In this document: positions 32,533-40,060 of the stretch, piece by piece
Layout: every line of letters starts with the position of its first letter
How positions within the stretch are numbered: position 1 is the stretch's first letter
Translations under genes and position numbers: made by a program
NCBI RefSeq assembly: GCF_017792385.1
Contig: NZ_CP051230.1
Location: forward strand, 1,178,001 to 1,242,000
From: Hyphomonas sp.
GTDB lineage: Bacteria > Pseudomonadota > Alphaproteobacteria > Caulobacterales > Hyphomonadaceae
Length of the DNA: 64,000 nt
Direction of reading: 5' to 3'
Notes under the pieces: model-generated
Told to the model about the DNA's origin: nothing
Databases searched by the model: none
The model's input: only the letters and a program-made list of their open reading frames with translations

Positions 32533-33591
32533 ATGACGGGCACACAAAACAACTGGGTCAATCTCACGACGGGGCTGTGCCTTGTCCTGTTCGTCATTTC
32601 AGAAGCTGTCGGGCTGCACAGCCGTGCCATGGGGATCGAGAGCTGGATGAGCTTCACAGCGCAATGGGTCACGCCGTTCGCCCTGCCGACCCTGTTCCTG
32701 ATTGCCGGCCTGTTCCTGCCGCGCACGCTGTATGGATCGAAATCAGCATTTTTTGACAGGAAAGTGCTCAGATTCATCTATTTCTATCTGGCCTGGATGG
32801 GCTTGCATGCGCTGGCCGCCATGGCATTCACTCAGGATTCGGGCACGGCCGGCCTTGTGGACCGACTCGCTTCAGGTCTCGTCCAGCCCTCCGCCGGGCT
32901 GTGGGTGCTGCCACAATTGGCGCTGTTTGCCCTGATCACGTGGCTGGTCCGGCTGGTCGCCCCCGGAAAGGTGCTGGCCGTGGCCGCCGGCGCGCAAATC
33001 CTGCATTCCGCAGGCCTGATCCAGACTGGCTGGATACCGCTGGATGCGACCGCACAGTATTTCATCTTCTTCTTCGCAGGATGCAGCGGCGCCGCCACCC
33101 TGCGCCAGTACGCCGAGCGCCTGTCCAGGGGGTTCGCGGACGTCCCGGCCGCACTCGTCATCTGGGCCGCGATCAACACTGTGCTGGTGGCGCAGGGCAC
33201 CGCCGCCCTGCCCGTCATCAGCCTTGTCATGGGATTCTCCGGCGCGTTCGCGATGATCGCCCTGGGCGTGCTTCTGTCCCGCTCCGGGCGTGGTCAACTG
33301 TTCCAGCAGGCGGGACGGGACCATTTGGCCATCTATCTTGCCTATCTGCCTGCCTTGCTGCTCGGCCAGACGCTTCTGGGCCTGTCCGGCCTGTCGCCGG
33401 AGCCGGGCCTGACGGCGCTCGCCCTGGCATTGCTGGGCCTGATCCTGCCAATCGGCCTGTCCCGGCTGGTGCGCCTGACACCGCTGAAACTGCTGTACCG
33501 CCGTCCGAAAGTGTTTCGTCTGAAAGGCGTGGCGCCGGGCTCGGGTGGCCAGTTGATCGGTGCATCCTATGACCGGGCCGAAGAGGCCTGA
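32533..33591 (+). CDS. Acyltransferase 3-like membrane protein
   Basis: A 352-residue polytopic protein with about ten predicted membrane helices, of the acyltransferase 3 / OpgC-like superfamily, which move acyl or succinyl groups onto periplasmic glucans or lipids. The first helix starts at NWVNLTTGLCLVLFVISEAVG and includes a histidine-containing turn GLHSRAM; loop features FLPRTLYGSKSAFFDRKVLRF are typical. The true substrate is unknown. Start 32533 (MTGTQNN) is preferred to the upstream in-frame ATG, which lies inside the TetR gene. The 3' end lies 8 bases from the convergent rcdA. Confidence 0.7.
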   Translation: MTGTQNNWVNLTTGLCLVLFVISEAVGLHSRAMGIESWMSFTAQWVTPFALPTLFLIAGLFLPRTLYGSKSAFFDRKVLRFIYFYLAWMGLHALAAMAFTQDSGTAGLVDRLASGLVQPSAGLWVLPQLALFALITWLVRLVAPGKVLAVAAGAQILHSAGLIQTGWIPLDATAQYFIFFFAGCSGAATLRQYAERLSRGFADVPAALVIWAAINTVLVAQGTAALPVISLVMGFSGAFAMIALGVLLSRSGRGQLFQQAGRDHLAIYLAYLPALLLGQTLLGLSGLSPEPGLTALALALLGLILPIGLSRLVRLTPLKLLYRRPKVFRLKGVAPGSGGQLIGASYDRAEEA

Positions 33592-33599
33592 TCACGCGC

Positions 33600-34148
33600 T
33601 TACTTGGCGCGGGTCCATACCATCAGCGGATCAAAGGCGCCGGTTTCGGCAGCGCGCTGCAACTGGCTGATCTGCTCGATCACCGGATTTGAGGCGGCCG
33701 TCATGTGCGTGTCGCCATACAGCGCATCGTCCAGTCGGCAAATCTGCTCAAACAGCGCTTCGGCGCGCGTCACCAGGTCGAGGAAACGCTGGGGCAGACC
33801 GAGCCCCTGCTGGGCAGCGGCATCCAGAGGCGGTTCTTCGCGGTGGATCCGGTATTTGCGGGCGGCCGCATCCTCGCGACGCATTTCGCCATCGCGCACC
33901 GCCTTCTGCATCACCAGCCAGCTGGCCGCCTGCATCAGGCGCGTGGTCAGTTCCATGCTCCAGGCCGAATAGGTCAGACCCGCTTCGCGCGGCAGCGTCT
34001 TGGCAGCCTCGCGGCCCGGACCATCCAGATAGGAGGCCGTCTCCTCGACAAGGGCCATGCCGCGCGCAAAAACCGTGTCGAACAGCTTGCCGCCGGTGAA
34101 CCCCTCCTGGGAGTCGCCCTGATCGCCTGGGGACGTGTCTGCCGCCAT
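33600..34148 (-). CDS. rcdA: RcdA-type regulator of CtrA degradation (DUF1465)
   Basis: The 182-residue protein matches DUF1465, the family of Caulobacter RcdA, an adaptor that helps ClpXP degrade CtrA. The recognisable block is DTVFARGMALVEETASYLDG, then AAKTLPREAGLTYSAWSMEL and TTRLMQAASWLVMQKAVRDG, all predicted helix. The N- and C-terminal ends are unstructured. Its neighbour DUF1192 and, further right, trcR (DUF1013) repeat the arrangement of the Caulobacter rcdA locus. Orthology is inferred from family and context. Confidence 0.85.
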   Translation of the reverse strand: MAADTSPGDQGDSQEGFTGGKLFDTVFARGMALVEETASYLDGPGREAAKTLPREAGLTYSAWSMELTTRLMQAASWLVMQKAVRDGEMRREDAAARKYRIHREEPPLDAAAQQGLGLPQRFLDLVTRAEALFEQICRLDDALYGDTHMTAASNPVIEQISQLQRAAETGAFDPLMVWTRAK

Positions 34149-34210
34149 GAAACCTACCTCTGTGCGCTGGCCGGGAATTCGGACTTTATCAACCCAGCCT
34201 TTCCGGCCAC

Positions 34211-34396
34211 TTAATTGTCGCCCCCGAACAGGGCATCGGCTGCAGATTTCTGCGCCTTCTTCTTTTCGATCTCTGCTTCGCAGGCCGCGATCCCGGCCTT
34301 GAGCGTCTCGATCCGGTCATGCAATTCCTGCACCGACATCTGCTCCAGCGTTTGCGGTGTGTTGACGAGGATCGGCTCTTCATCGAATGCGGCCAT
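34211..34396 (-). CDS. DUF1192 small protein
   Basis: A 61-residue protein, DUF1192, with N-terminal MAAFDEEPILVNTPQTLEQM then a coiled-coil helix SVQELHDRIETLKAGIAACE followed by lysine-rich KKKAQKSAADALFGG. This family regularly sits beside rcdA/DUF1465 in alphaproteobacteria. It is divergent from the quinone oxidoreductase gene with about 90 bp between starts. Function unknown. Confidence 0.85.
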   Translation of the reverse strand: MAAFDEEPILVNTPQTLEQMSVQELHDRIETLKAGIAACEAEIEKKKAQKSAADALFGGDN

Positions 34397-34488
34397 GGGG
34401 CACGCCCTCCAATTCGTGCTACAGGCCCTATCAAAGCAGAAACGCGAATGCGATGCGACTCTCGATTCAGGAAGGAAACACACGACCC

Positions 34489-35466
34489 ATGGCGAATGAC
34501 ATGATGCAGGCGGTGATCGCCGAAGACGGCCAGCCGCTCAAAGTTGGCGAGGTCGCCCGGCCGGGGCTGAAACCCGGCGAAGTGCTGGTGAAAGTGGCCG
34601 CGTCCGGCCTTAACCGGGCCGATCTCGTGCAGCGGCGCGGGGCCTATCCGCCCCCGCCGGGCGCCTCCCCCATCATGGGCCTGGAAATCTCCGGCACGGT
34701 CGTCGAGACCGGCGAGGGCGTCAGCCGGTTCAAGACCGGAGACCGCGTCGCGGCCCTGCTCGCGGGCGGCGGCTATGCCGAATATGCCGCGGTGGATGAA
34801 GGCTCGCTGTTCCCTGTGCCGGACGGCATGGACATGGTGAAGGCAGCCTGTTTCCCCGAAGCCCTGATGACGGTCTGGGCCAATGTCTTCGATCGGGTCG
34901 GCTTCAAATCCGGCGAGGCCTTTCTTTGTCATGGCGGCACGAGCGGCATCGGCGTGATGGCGCTGCAGATGGTGAAACTGGCCGGCGCGTCGAAGATCCA
35001 TGCCACGGCCGGATCCGAGGAAAAATGCGCCCTGGCGCGGGAGCTGGGCGCGGACCAGGCGATCAACTACAAGAGCGAGGATTTCGAGACCCTCGTCAAG
35101 GAGGCTGGCGGGGTCGATGTGACGCTGGACATGGTGGGGGGTGACTATATCCAGAAGAACATCTCCGTTTCCCGGCCCGACGGCCGGATTGTCAACATTG
35201 CCTACATGAACGGCTTCACGGCCGAGGTGAATTTCGCCCCCGTCCTGATGAAGCGCCTGACGCTGGCCGCCACCACGCTGCGGGCCCGGCCCGTGGCGGA
35301 GAAACGCCGCATCCGCGACGCGGTCGAGCGGGATTTCTGGCCCCAAGTCGTCTCCGGCAAGATCCGCCCCGTTCTGGAACAGGCCTTTCCGGTCGCCGAG
35401 GCCGAAGCCGCGCAGGCCCTGATGGCCAAGGGCGGCCATTCCGGCAAGATTGTGCTGGTCTGGTGA
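34489..35466 (+). CDS. NAD(P)H-quinone oxidoreductase (zeta-crystallin-like)
   Basis: A 325-residue member of the zinc-free MDR quinone oxidoreductase family. It has the substrate part ASGLNRADLVQRRGAYPPPP, the cofactor loop HGGTSGIGVMALQMVKLAGA, and GADQAINYKSEDF. NADPH-dependent one-electron reduction of quinones is the usual activity. Start at 34489 gives MANDMMQAVIAED with GGAAGGA upstream. It forms the middle part of the rcdA-DUF1192 / oxidoreductase / trcR locus. Confidence 0.9.
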   Translation: MANDMMQAVIAEDGQPLKVGEVARPGLKPGEVLVKVAASGLNRADLVQRRGAYPPPPGASPIMGLEISGTVVETGEGVSRFKTGDRVAALLAGGGYAEYAAVDEGSLFPVPDGMDMVKAACFPEALMTVWANVFDRVGFKSGEAFLCHGGTSGIGVMALQMVKLAGASKIHATAGSEEKCALARELGADQAINYKSEDFETLVKEAGGVDVTLDMVGGDYIQKNISVSRPDGRIVNIAYMNGFTAEVNFAPVLMKRLTLAATTLRARPVAEKRRIRDAVERDFWPQVVSGKIRPVLEQAFPVAEAEAAQALMAKGGHSGKIVLVW

Positions 35467-35537
35467 ACCGCGCGGCTTTCAATTTGCCGGACATGACCCT
35501 ATAAGGGGGACAAGGTTTAAGGCACGTCCGAACCCGA

Positions 35538-35562
35538 CCGCCCGGCACGATGTGTCGGGCGG
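35538..35562. other. Hairpin between quinone oxidoreductase gene and trcR
   Basis: Arms 35538-35544 and 35556-35562 (CCGCCCG / CGGGCGG) form a 7-bp stem with an 11-base loop. No T run follows closely, so it may be a weak terminator of the oxidoreductase gene or part of the trcR leader. Confidence 0.4.
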
Positions 35563-35601
35563 CTGCATTTCTGGCGGCCAGTTCATTCAGGGAGTTCCCC
35601 C

Positions 35602-36279
35602 ATGTCCGATATTCTGATGCCGAAGGCGACCGCCGTCTGGCTGCTCGACAATACCAGCCTCACCTTCAACCAGATCGCGGAGTTCTGCGGCCTGCACTAT
35701 CTGGAAGTCAAAGGCATCGCCGATGGTGATGTTGCCGAGAACATGCGCGGCGTCGACCCGATTGCCGGCGGCATGCTGTCCCGCGAGGAAATCCGCCGCG
35801 GTGAGGAGAACGCGGACTACAAGCTGAAAAAGGCCGAGTCCAAGATCGCCCACATTCCGCAGCCCAAGCGCAAGGGCAGCCGCTACACGCCGGTCATCCG
35901 CCGCCAGGACAAGCCGGATGCCGTGGCCTGGTTCATCCGCAACCACCCGGAAGTCTCCGACGCGCAGATCTCCAAACTGATCGGCACGACCAAGTCGACG
36001 ATTAACAATGTGCGCGACAAGAGCCATTGGAACTCGGCCAATATCCGCCCGGTCGACCCGGTGACGCTCGGCCTGTGCACCCAGATCGAACTGGACGAGG
36101 TGATCGCGAAATCGGCCGACAAGCGCCGCAAGCTGGAAGCCGAAAAGGCCGAGAAATTCGAGGGCCCGGGCCTTGCCCCGGCCCAGGATGATGCCAGCGC
36201 CTATGATGCAGACGACGCCCCGGCAGAGTCCGGAGACGGCGACGTGTCCGCCGACGACATCTTCAAGAATTTCAGCTAG
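35602..36279 (+). CDS. trcR: DUF1013 transcription factor TrcR
   Basis: A 225-residue protein of DUF1013, the family of Caulobacter TrcR, a protein described as tracking with RNA polymerase and controlling cell-cycle genes. It begins MSDILMPKATAVWLLDNTSL, then TFNQIAEFCGLHYLEVKGIA, a predicted helix-turn-helix, and near the middle AWFIRNHPEVSDAQISKLIG followed by TTKSTINNVRDKSHWNSANI, a second such element. The C-terminus is acidic and alanine rich with GDVSADDIFKNFS. The strong terminator at 36307-36333 ends it. Name taken from family membership. Confidence 0.85.
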   Translation: MSDILMPKATAVWLLDNTSLTFNQIAEFCGLHYLEVKGIADGDVAENMRGVDPIAGGMLSREEIRRGEENADYKLKKAESKIAHIPQPKRKGSRYTPVIRRQDKPDAVAWFIRNHPEVSDAQISKLIGTTKSTINNVRDKSHWNSANIRPVDPVTLGLCTQIELDEVIAKSADKRRKLEAEKAEKFEGPGLAPAQDDASAYDADDAPAESGDGDVSADDIFKNFS

Positions 36280-36306
36280 GCCGCGCCTGGCACATCCGAG
36301 ATCAGA

Positions 36307-36333
36307 AGGCCGGCAGGACTGCCGGCCTTTTTT
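36307..36333 (+). terminator. Intrinsic terminator after trcR
   Basis: Arms 36307-36315 and 36320-36328 (AGGCCGGCA / TGCCGGCCT) give a perfect 9-bp stem with a 4-base loop, followed by a run of seven T (36328 onward). Confidence 0.92.
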
Positions 36334-36411
36334 GTGTGTCTTGCTGGCAGGCGATGGGGTCTCGTCTGGTTTCGCTTTGCCGGGCCCACCCTGCCTTACT
36401 CCGCCCCGTGT

Positions 36412-36522
36412 CCCCACTTGCCGCAGCCCCCTGCGGAGGCAGGGGGCCATCTCGGACCCTTTCCATACGGTGCATGAGGCAACGACCGGTGATGGATACC
36501 TGCCTGCGCAGGTATCTTCGGA
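36412..36522. repeat. Palindromic intergenic repeat, copy A (111 bp)
   Basis: First of two direct copies 187 bp apart (see 36599-36709), differing at about 10 of 111 positions. It has two hairpins: P1 at 36426-36447 (9-bp stem GCCCCCTGC / GCAGGGGGC, 4-base loop) and P2 at 36495-36516 (9-bp stem GATACCTGC / GCAGGTATC, loop CTGC). An inverted, more diverged copy lies at 37544-37650. The 508 bp between trcR and the GIY-YIG gene hold only the terminator and these repeats; no gene is seen. Confidence 0.85.
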
Positions 36523-36598
36523 GGTGAAGGGTTTCTTGTTTGAGGTGGGATGTGTTTGGGGTGAGAGATTCTGCAACGCCTTGCCTTCTTCACATCGC

Positions 36599-36709
36599 CC
36601 CCACTCGCCGCAGCCCCCTGCGGAAGCAGGGGGCCAACTCGGACCCTTTCCATACGGCGCATGAGACAACGACCGGTGATGGATACCTGCCCTTGCAGGT
36701 ATCCTCGGA
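36599..36709. repeat. Palindromic intergenic repeat, copy B (111 bp)
   Basis: Direct copy of 36412-36522. P1 (GCCCCCTGC / GCAGGGGGC) and P2 (GATACCTGC / GCAGGTATC) are intact, with differing loops (GGAA and CCTT), so loop changes leave the stems untouched. That is the pattern expected if pairing is selected. It lies 78 bp upstream of the GIY-YIG start. Confidence 0.85.
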
Positions 36710-36787
36710 TGTGGGGTTGAGGCGGCCAGACTTTTTCCATTTGGTCGAGACGCATAAGATTGTTGAGGTCGAAGTCTGGAGCGCATC

Positions 36788-37075
36788 ATGGCATTCTTCA
36801 CCTATATCTTGGCGAACAGGAAGAATGGAGCGCTGTATGCTGGCCATACGGATGATATTGCGCGTCGCGTCTGGCAACACAGGGAGGGTTTGGGCGCGGC
36901 TTATACACGCAAATATGACATAACACGTCTTGTCTGGATGGAAGCTCATGACACGCGTGAAGGGGCAAAGAGGCGCGAGTACCAGATCAAGAAACGGAAG
37001 CGTGCATGGAAGATCCGCCTGATTGAGGAGACCAATCCAGACTGGAAGGATTTGTGGTTTGTCCTGAACCATTGA
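36788..37075 (+). CDS. Small GIY-YIG nuclease-domain protein
   Basis: A 95-residue protein consisting of a GIY-YIG domain only (UPF0213/COG2827 type). The motif appears as FFTYILANRKNGALYAGHTD, with Tyr4-5 and Tyr/Gly of the ALYAGHT second half; the catalytic Arg is in DDIARRVWQHREG and the metal-binding Glu in REGAKRREYQIKKRKRAWKI. It lacks any DNA-binding domain. It lies between palindromic repeats of opposite orientation, so it may be part of a mobile or repeat-linked unit. Codon use is a little less GC-biased than its neighbours (AAG/TTG/CAT more common). Confidence 0.85.
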   Translation: MAFFTYILANRKNGALYAGHTDDIARRVWQHREGLGAAYTRKYDITRLVWMEAHDTREGAKRREYQIKKRKRAWKIRLIEETNPDWKDLWFVLNH

Positions 37076-37094
37076 TGACTGCTCCTGCACGTTT

Positions 37095-37502
37095 GGCCGG
37101 ACTGGCTTTCGCCATCCGGGGATCCAACAACCGGCCCCTTACGGAACCGAGGCGCGGCGGGCGCCGTGGCGCTCCGCCTGGAAATGAACAAGGCTACGGA
37201 ATGGAGCGTTACCGCCCGCCGCGCCGGACAGGGGCTTCGGCGGGACACCCTCATGGGGGCCCATGGTCCCGGGTCTTCGTTACCGACGCCGCAAACGGGT
37301 CTTCCGTGCTTTTCACACGGGAAGTCCATCCGGGGATGTCTCCCGGGCTGCCGGACGAGGCGGGTTCCCTACCGGGCTTCCCCGGCTCACCCTGGCCTGA
37401 CCTGCCTAGGGCCCGGCGGGACCGTCTGTCTCCCGCAAGGCCCATCCTGTCCCTGCCCTCCCGACCAGAACGGTACCTGATCCGGCTCCCGGAAGGGCAG
37501 GT
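37095..37502. other. Highly structured block, candidate noncoding RNA or mobile-element core
   Basis: No convincing gene; the block is dense with inverted repeats. The clearest is a perfect 13-bp pair, 37151-37163 with 37213-37225, enclosing a perfect 6-bp pair (37170-37175 / 37203-37208) and a 4-bp pair (37176-37179 / 37191-37194). Others: 37097-37119 hairpin with a four-base loop reading GAAA on the minus strand; 37242-37246 with 37266-37270 around a CATGGG/CCCATG hairpin; 37301-37308 with 37316-37324; 37409-37413 with 37439-37443 around a 6-bp stem (37416-37421 / 37431-37436); and a perfect 8-bp pair 37452-37459 / 37494-37501. Strand and promoter not resolved. It does not match tmRNA or RNase P RNA by eye. 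Confidence 0.5.
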
Positions 37503-37543
37503 GACCATCATCGCATGAGGGGCTGTGCGTCGGATTCAGCTGT

Positions 37544-37650
37544 TCCGAAGATACCTGCGCAGGCAGGTATCCATCTCCCGCCATCGCCTGGAGCGCCTGA
37601 GGATACAGCCAGAGATGGGCCCCTGCCTTCGCAGGGGCCTGCGGGGGGAG
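37544..37650. repeat. Palindromic intergenic repeat, copy C (inverted, diverged)
   Basis: Read on the minus strand it has the same architecture as copies A and B: P1-type hairpin (37618-37639, 9-bp stem, loop CTTC), then a diverged spacer, then P2 (37550-37571, stem GATACCTGC / GCAGGTATC, loop GCAG) and the TCCGA edge. With copies A and B it brackets the GIY-YIG gene and the structured block. Confidence 0.75.
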
Positions 37651-37679
37651 AGCATGTTCTCCATCCCCCAACACCGTGT

Positions 37680-37697
37680 CCCCGGCGCAGGCCGGGG
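37680..37697. repeat. Additional GC-rich hairpin
   Basis: Stem CCCCGGC / GCCGGGG (7 bp) with loop GCAG, related in layout to P1 of the nearby repeats. The stretch 37651-37897 otherwise contains no recognised gene; it leads into the exported protein starting at 37898. Confidence 0.5.
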
Positions 37698-37897
37698 GCT
37701 CCCGCCGTTAGAGTGCGGAGCCAGCCGCACGGGGCCCCGGCGCCCTGCGCTTGCGTTTGGGCCTGCTGCGGGGCGAATGCAGTGCATTCGCGTTATCCCT
37801 CCGCAGCGCCGGGGTGAGCGGAGCGGGAGTGCGGTCAACCTGACGCACCGAATACACATTTTTGGACCTTTAAAGACAGATTCAATACAGCCATAGA

Positions 37898-38617
37898 ATG
37901 GGGATGCGTCATCTTCCGTTTCTATTGATATTCCTTGTTTCGTTCGGCCTCGCGCCGGGGGCACTGGCCCAGCTGACCAGTGGCATTTCCGGGCCGGACG
38001 TGACCGAGGGGGCCCGGGCGATCGGCTATCGGGCCGCCTATGACCCGGACGCCGACGGCTTTGCCCAGCGGGTCCATGTCGACCAGGCGCTGACAGGCGC
38101 GCTCATGCTGCGCGGCGTCGTCCAGGTGCGCCGCACGGACGACCGGCCGATGGATTTCGATTTCGTCCAGGGCGAGCTGCGCTGGCAGGTTACGCCGGAC
38201 AATGCGAAATGGGCCTCCGGCCTGCGCCTTGATGCGCGCCTGCGTGACAGTGGCCGGCCCGGACAGGTCTCTTTGCACTGGCTGAACCAGATTCGCTTGT
38301 CGGACACATTGCGCACGCGATTTGCCGTGATTGCCAGTCAGCAGACGGGCGCCGGACGCGAGACCGGAACCTTCCTGCAGACCCGTGGCGAGGTCAGCCG
38401 ACGAATTGACGGTGGGATCGATCTTGGCGGCGAATTCTACAATTCCTATGGCACGGCAAGCGACCTCTTGCCCGTGTCCGAGCAGAGCCATCTGGCCGGC
38501 CCGTTTGCCGCCCTGCCCCTGACCGATTCGCTGAGCCTGCGCACCAGCGCCCTGTTCGGCCTGACCGCCGGGTCGCCGGATGCCACATTCCGCGTTTTCC
38601 TGACCCAGGCGTATTAG
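37898..38617 (+). CDS. Exported protein, probably a beta-barrel
   Basis: A 239-residue protein with a signal peptide (cleavage near ALAQ, residue 24 or 25; LPFLLIFLVSFGLAPGALA). The mature part is rich in alternating polar/hydrophobic strands (GALMLRGVVQVRR, ELRWQVTPDNAKWASGLRLD, FAVIASQQTGAGRE, LGGEFYNSYGT) and ends in a strand finishing TQAY; a final aromatic residue is common in outer membrane beta-barrels. No family named. ATG at 37904 is an alternative start. Confidence 0.65.
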   Translation: MGMRHLPFLLIFLVSFGLAPGALAQLTSGISGPDVTEGARAIGYRAAYDPDADGFAQRVHVDQALTGALMLRGVVQVRRTDDRPMDFDFVQGELRWQVTPDNAKWASGLRLDARLRDSGRPGQVSLHWLNQIRLSDTLRTRFAVIASQQTGAGRETGTFLQTRGEVSRRIDGGIDLGGEFYNSYGTASDLLPVSEQSHLAGPFAALPLTDSLSLRTSALFGLTAGSPDATFRVFLTQAY

Positions 38618-38794
38618 TCCCTCGCCACATGCGGACCAGTACGGTAAACGTGTTTTTAATGCTGACAAAGGACGGGTAAGTCCGCGATGGACCGCAACAC
38701 CAAATTCGCTCTTTCGGGCGCGGCCATTGCTCGACGGGATCAGAAACGCCAAGAAGGTGGCGTGGCTGGCGGCAGAACCAGGAAGGGGTCTTTC

Positions 38795-39262
38795 ATGCGC
38801 GCAATCTTCGGTATTTTCCCGCTATTGGTCATCCCGGTAGCGCTCTACAATCTTCTGGCCGTCGGGTTCGGCGGCTCGGTGGAAACCGCCAACGAGTTCG
38901 GCGAGATCGTGCGCGCCGATGCCGCCCCGATCCTGTCGCTGCTGGGCGACCGTTTCATGGGCCTGCCGATGATTTCCGGGGTCGAATGGGTCCTGACCAA
39001 GGGCGATGCGATCGTCCTGCTGGCGGTCATCTTCCTGTTTCTGGAAATCCTGAAATCCACGTCGACCGGCACGGCGACCATCATCAATCACGCCGTTTCG
39101 ATGATCCTGTTCATCGTCTGCCTGATCCAGTTCCTGCTGCTGCCGAATTTCGCCACGTCCACCTTCTTCATCCTGATGGCGATGACGCTTCTGGATGTGC
39201 TGGCCGGTGTGGTGGTCACGATCGTGTCGGCCCGGCGCGATTTCGGTGTCGGCGACATCTGA
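38795..39262 (+). CDS. Four-helix integral membrane protein, unknown
   Basis: A 155-residue protein with four predicted membrane helices: IFGIFPLLVIPVALYNLLAV, AIVLLAVIFLFLEIL, a helix containing HAVSMILFIVCLIQFLLL, and FFILMAMTLLDVLAGVVVTIV. A loop with ADAAPILSLLGDRFM and VEWVLTKGD separates the first two. ATG 38795 is chosen because AGGAAGGGG lies 6 bases before; an in-frame ATG at 38687 would add a basic N-terminus. No family recognised. Confidence 0.7.
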   Translation: MRAIFGIFPLLVIPVALYNLLAVGFGGSVETANEFGEIVRADAAPILSLLGDRFMGLPMISGVEWVLTKGDAIVLLAVIFLFLEILKSTSTGTATIINHAVSMILFIVCLIQFLLLPNFATSTFFILMAMTLLDVLAGVVVTIVSARRDFGVGDI

Positions 39263-39285
39263 TCGGCTGTTCCGGATTGGCACAC

Positions 39286-39315
39286 AAAAAGGCCCGCCTT
39301 CCGGCGGGCCTTTTT
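39286..39315. terminator. Bidirectional terminator between membrane gene and phaR
   Basis: Arms 39286-39298 and 39303-39315 make a perfect 13-bp stem (AAAAAGGCCCGCC / GGCGGGCCTTTTT) with a 4-base loop. The A and T ends give a T run in both directions, so it serves both convergent genes. Confidence 0.95.
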
Positions 39316-39336
39316 CGTTGGTGAGACCGGGACCGG

Positions 39337-39909
39337 TCAGTCCTTGCCGTAAAGGTCGGCCAGCTGTTTCTGGATGGCCGCCATTTGCGCCTGCATGCTG
39401 GCCAGCGCCTCGGCCTGGTATTCCATCATCGGATTGGCCGCGGCCGAGTCCGTCCGAGTCTGCGCGCCTTTCAGCGTCGGCATGAACAGTTTCATCGCCT
39501 CCTCGAACATCGCCATGTTCCGCTTGGCCTGTTGTTCGAACATGCTCATCGGATTGGCCGCCTTGCGCCATTCCTTCTGAGCCTCGGAAAAGCTGTTCAT
39601 CGACATTTCCAGATAGGATGGCAGGAAGGCCTGCGCCCCGCCCCCATAGAAGCCGATCAGCTGGCGCAGGAAGTTGAGCGGCAACGCCCCTTCGCCCTTG
39701 GTCTCGTTCTCGAAGATGATCTGGGTCAGCACCTGACGGGTCAGGTCTTCTCCCGATTTTGCGTCCCGAACCTCGAATTCCCGGCCTTCCCGGACGAGGT
39801 CCGACAGATGGTCCAGCGTTACATAGGAGGAGGTCGACGTGTCATACAGACGCCGGTTCGCGTATTTCTTGATGATGATCAGATCGTCTGATCCATTTCC
39901 CTTGGCCAT
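39337..39909 (-). CDS. phaR: Polyhydroxyalkanoate synthesis repressor PhaR
   Basis: PhaR binds PHA and DNA and represses phasin and PHA genes when no polymer is present. The 190-residue protein has the N-terminal domain IIIKKYANRRLYDTSTSSYV, the signature of PhaR, then LDHLSDLVREGREFEVRDAK and SGEDLTRQVLTQIIFENE, and a C-terminal Met/Ala/Gln-rich helical region, here ending MQAQMAAIQKQLADLYGKD. It is divergent from phaB with a 150-bp region that contains an inverted repeat. Confidence 0.94.
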   Translation of the reverse strand: MAKGNGSDDLIIIKKYANRRLYDTSTSSYVTLDHLSDLVREGREFEVRDAKSGEDLTRQVLTQIIFENETKGEGALPLNFLRQLIGFYGGGAQAFLPSYLEMSMNSFSEAQKEWRKAANPMSMFEQQAKRNMAMFEEAMKLFMPTLKGAQTRTDSAAANPMMEYQAEALASMQAQMAAIQKQLADLYGKD

Positions 39910-39941
39910 GTCCTGCCCTCTGCTTCAGTTATTGGCGAAGC

Positions 39942-39978
39942 AATTTTTGTGCTATGCAGCAAGTCTGGCACAAATTTT
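39942..39978. promoter_or_regulatory. Inverted repeat in the phaR-phaB intergenic region
   Basis: The arms AATTTTTGTGC (39942-39952) and GCACAAATTTT (39968-39978) share TTTGTGC/GCACAAA. It overlaps the likely promoter area between phaR and phaB. A PhaR operator is a natural guess, since PhaR targets are TGC/GCA rich, but no site was proven. Confidence 0.35.
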
Positions 39979-40060
39979 CCTTGCGACCAATGTGCTATTG
40001 CTATCGCCGGTCCACGATGGCTAGCTGACAGGCGTCAAGCGACACGGGAGGATTATCGTC

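Noticed and set aside
36412..36709. Possible CRISPR array
   Set aside because: Only two direct copies of 111 bp with a 76-bp interval, no short unit repeated many times and no cas genes.
36946..37329. A minus-strand frame of 127 codons across the GIY-YIG gene and the block
   Set aside because: It is antisense to a recognisable gene and has no start context or family signal.
37095..37502. tmRNA or RNase P RNA
   Set aside because: The conserved GAGGAAAGTCC-type core of RNase P RNA and the tRNA-like ends of tmRNA are not seen on either strand.
37054..37518. An open plus-strand frame of about 150 codons through the structured block
   Set aside because: It starts inside the GIY-YIG gene, uses rare codons and has Pro/Arg/Gly-rich, family-less content; the dense inverted repeats explain the base pattern better.
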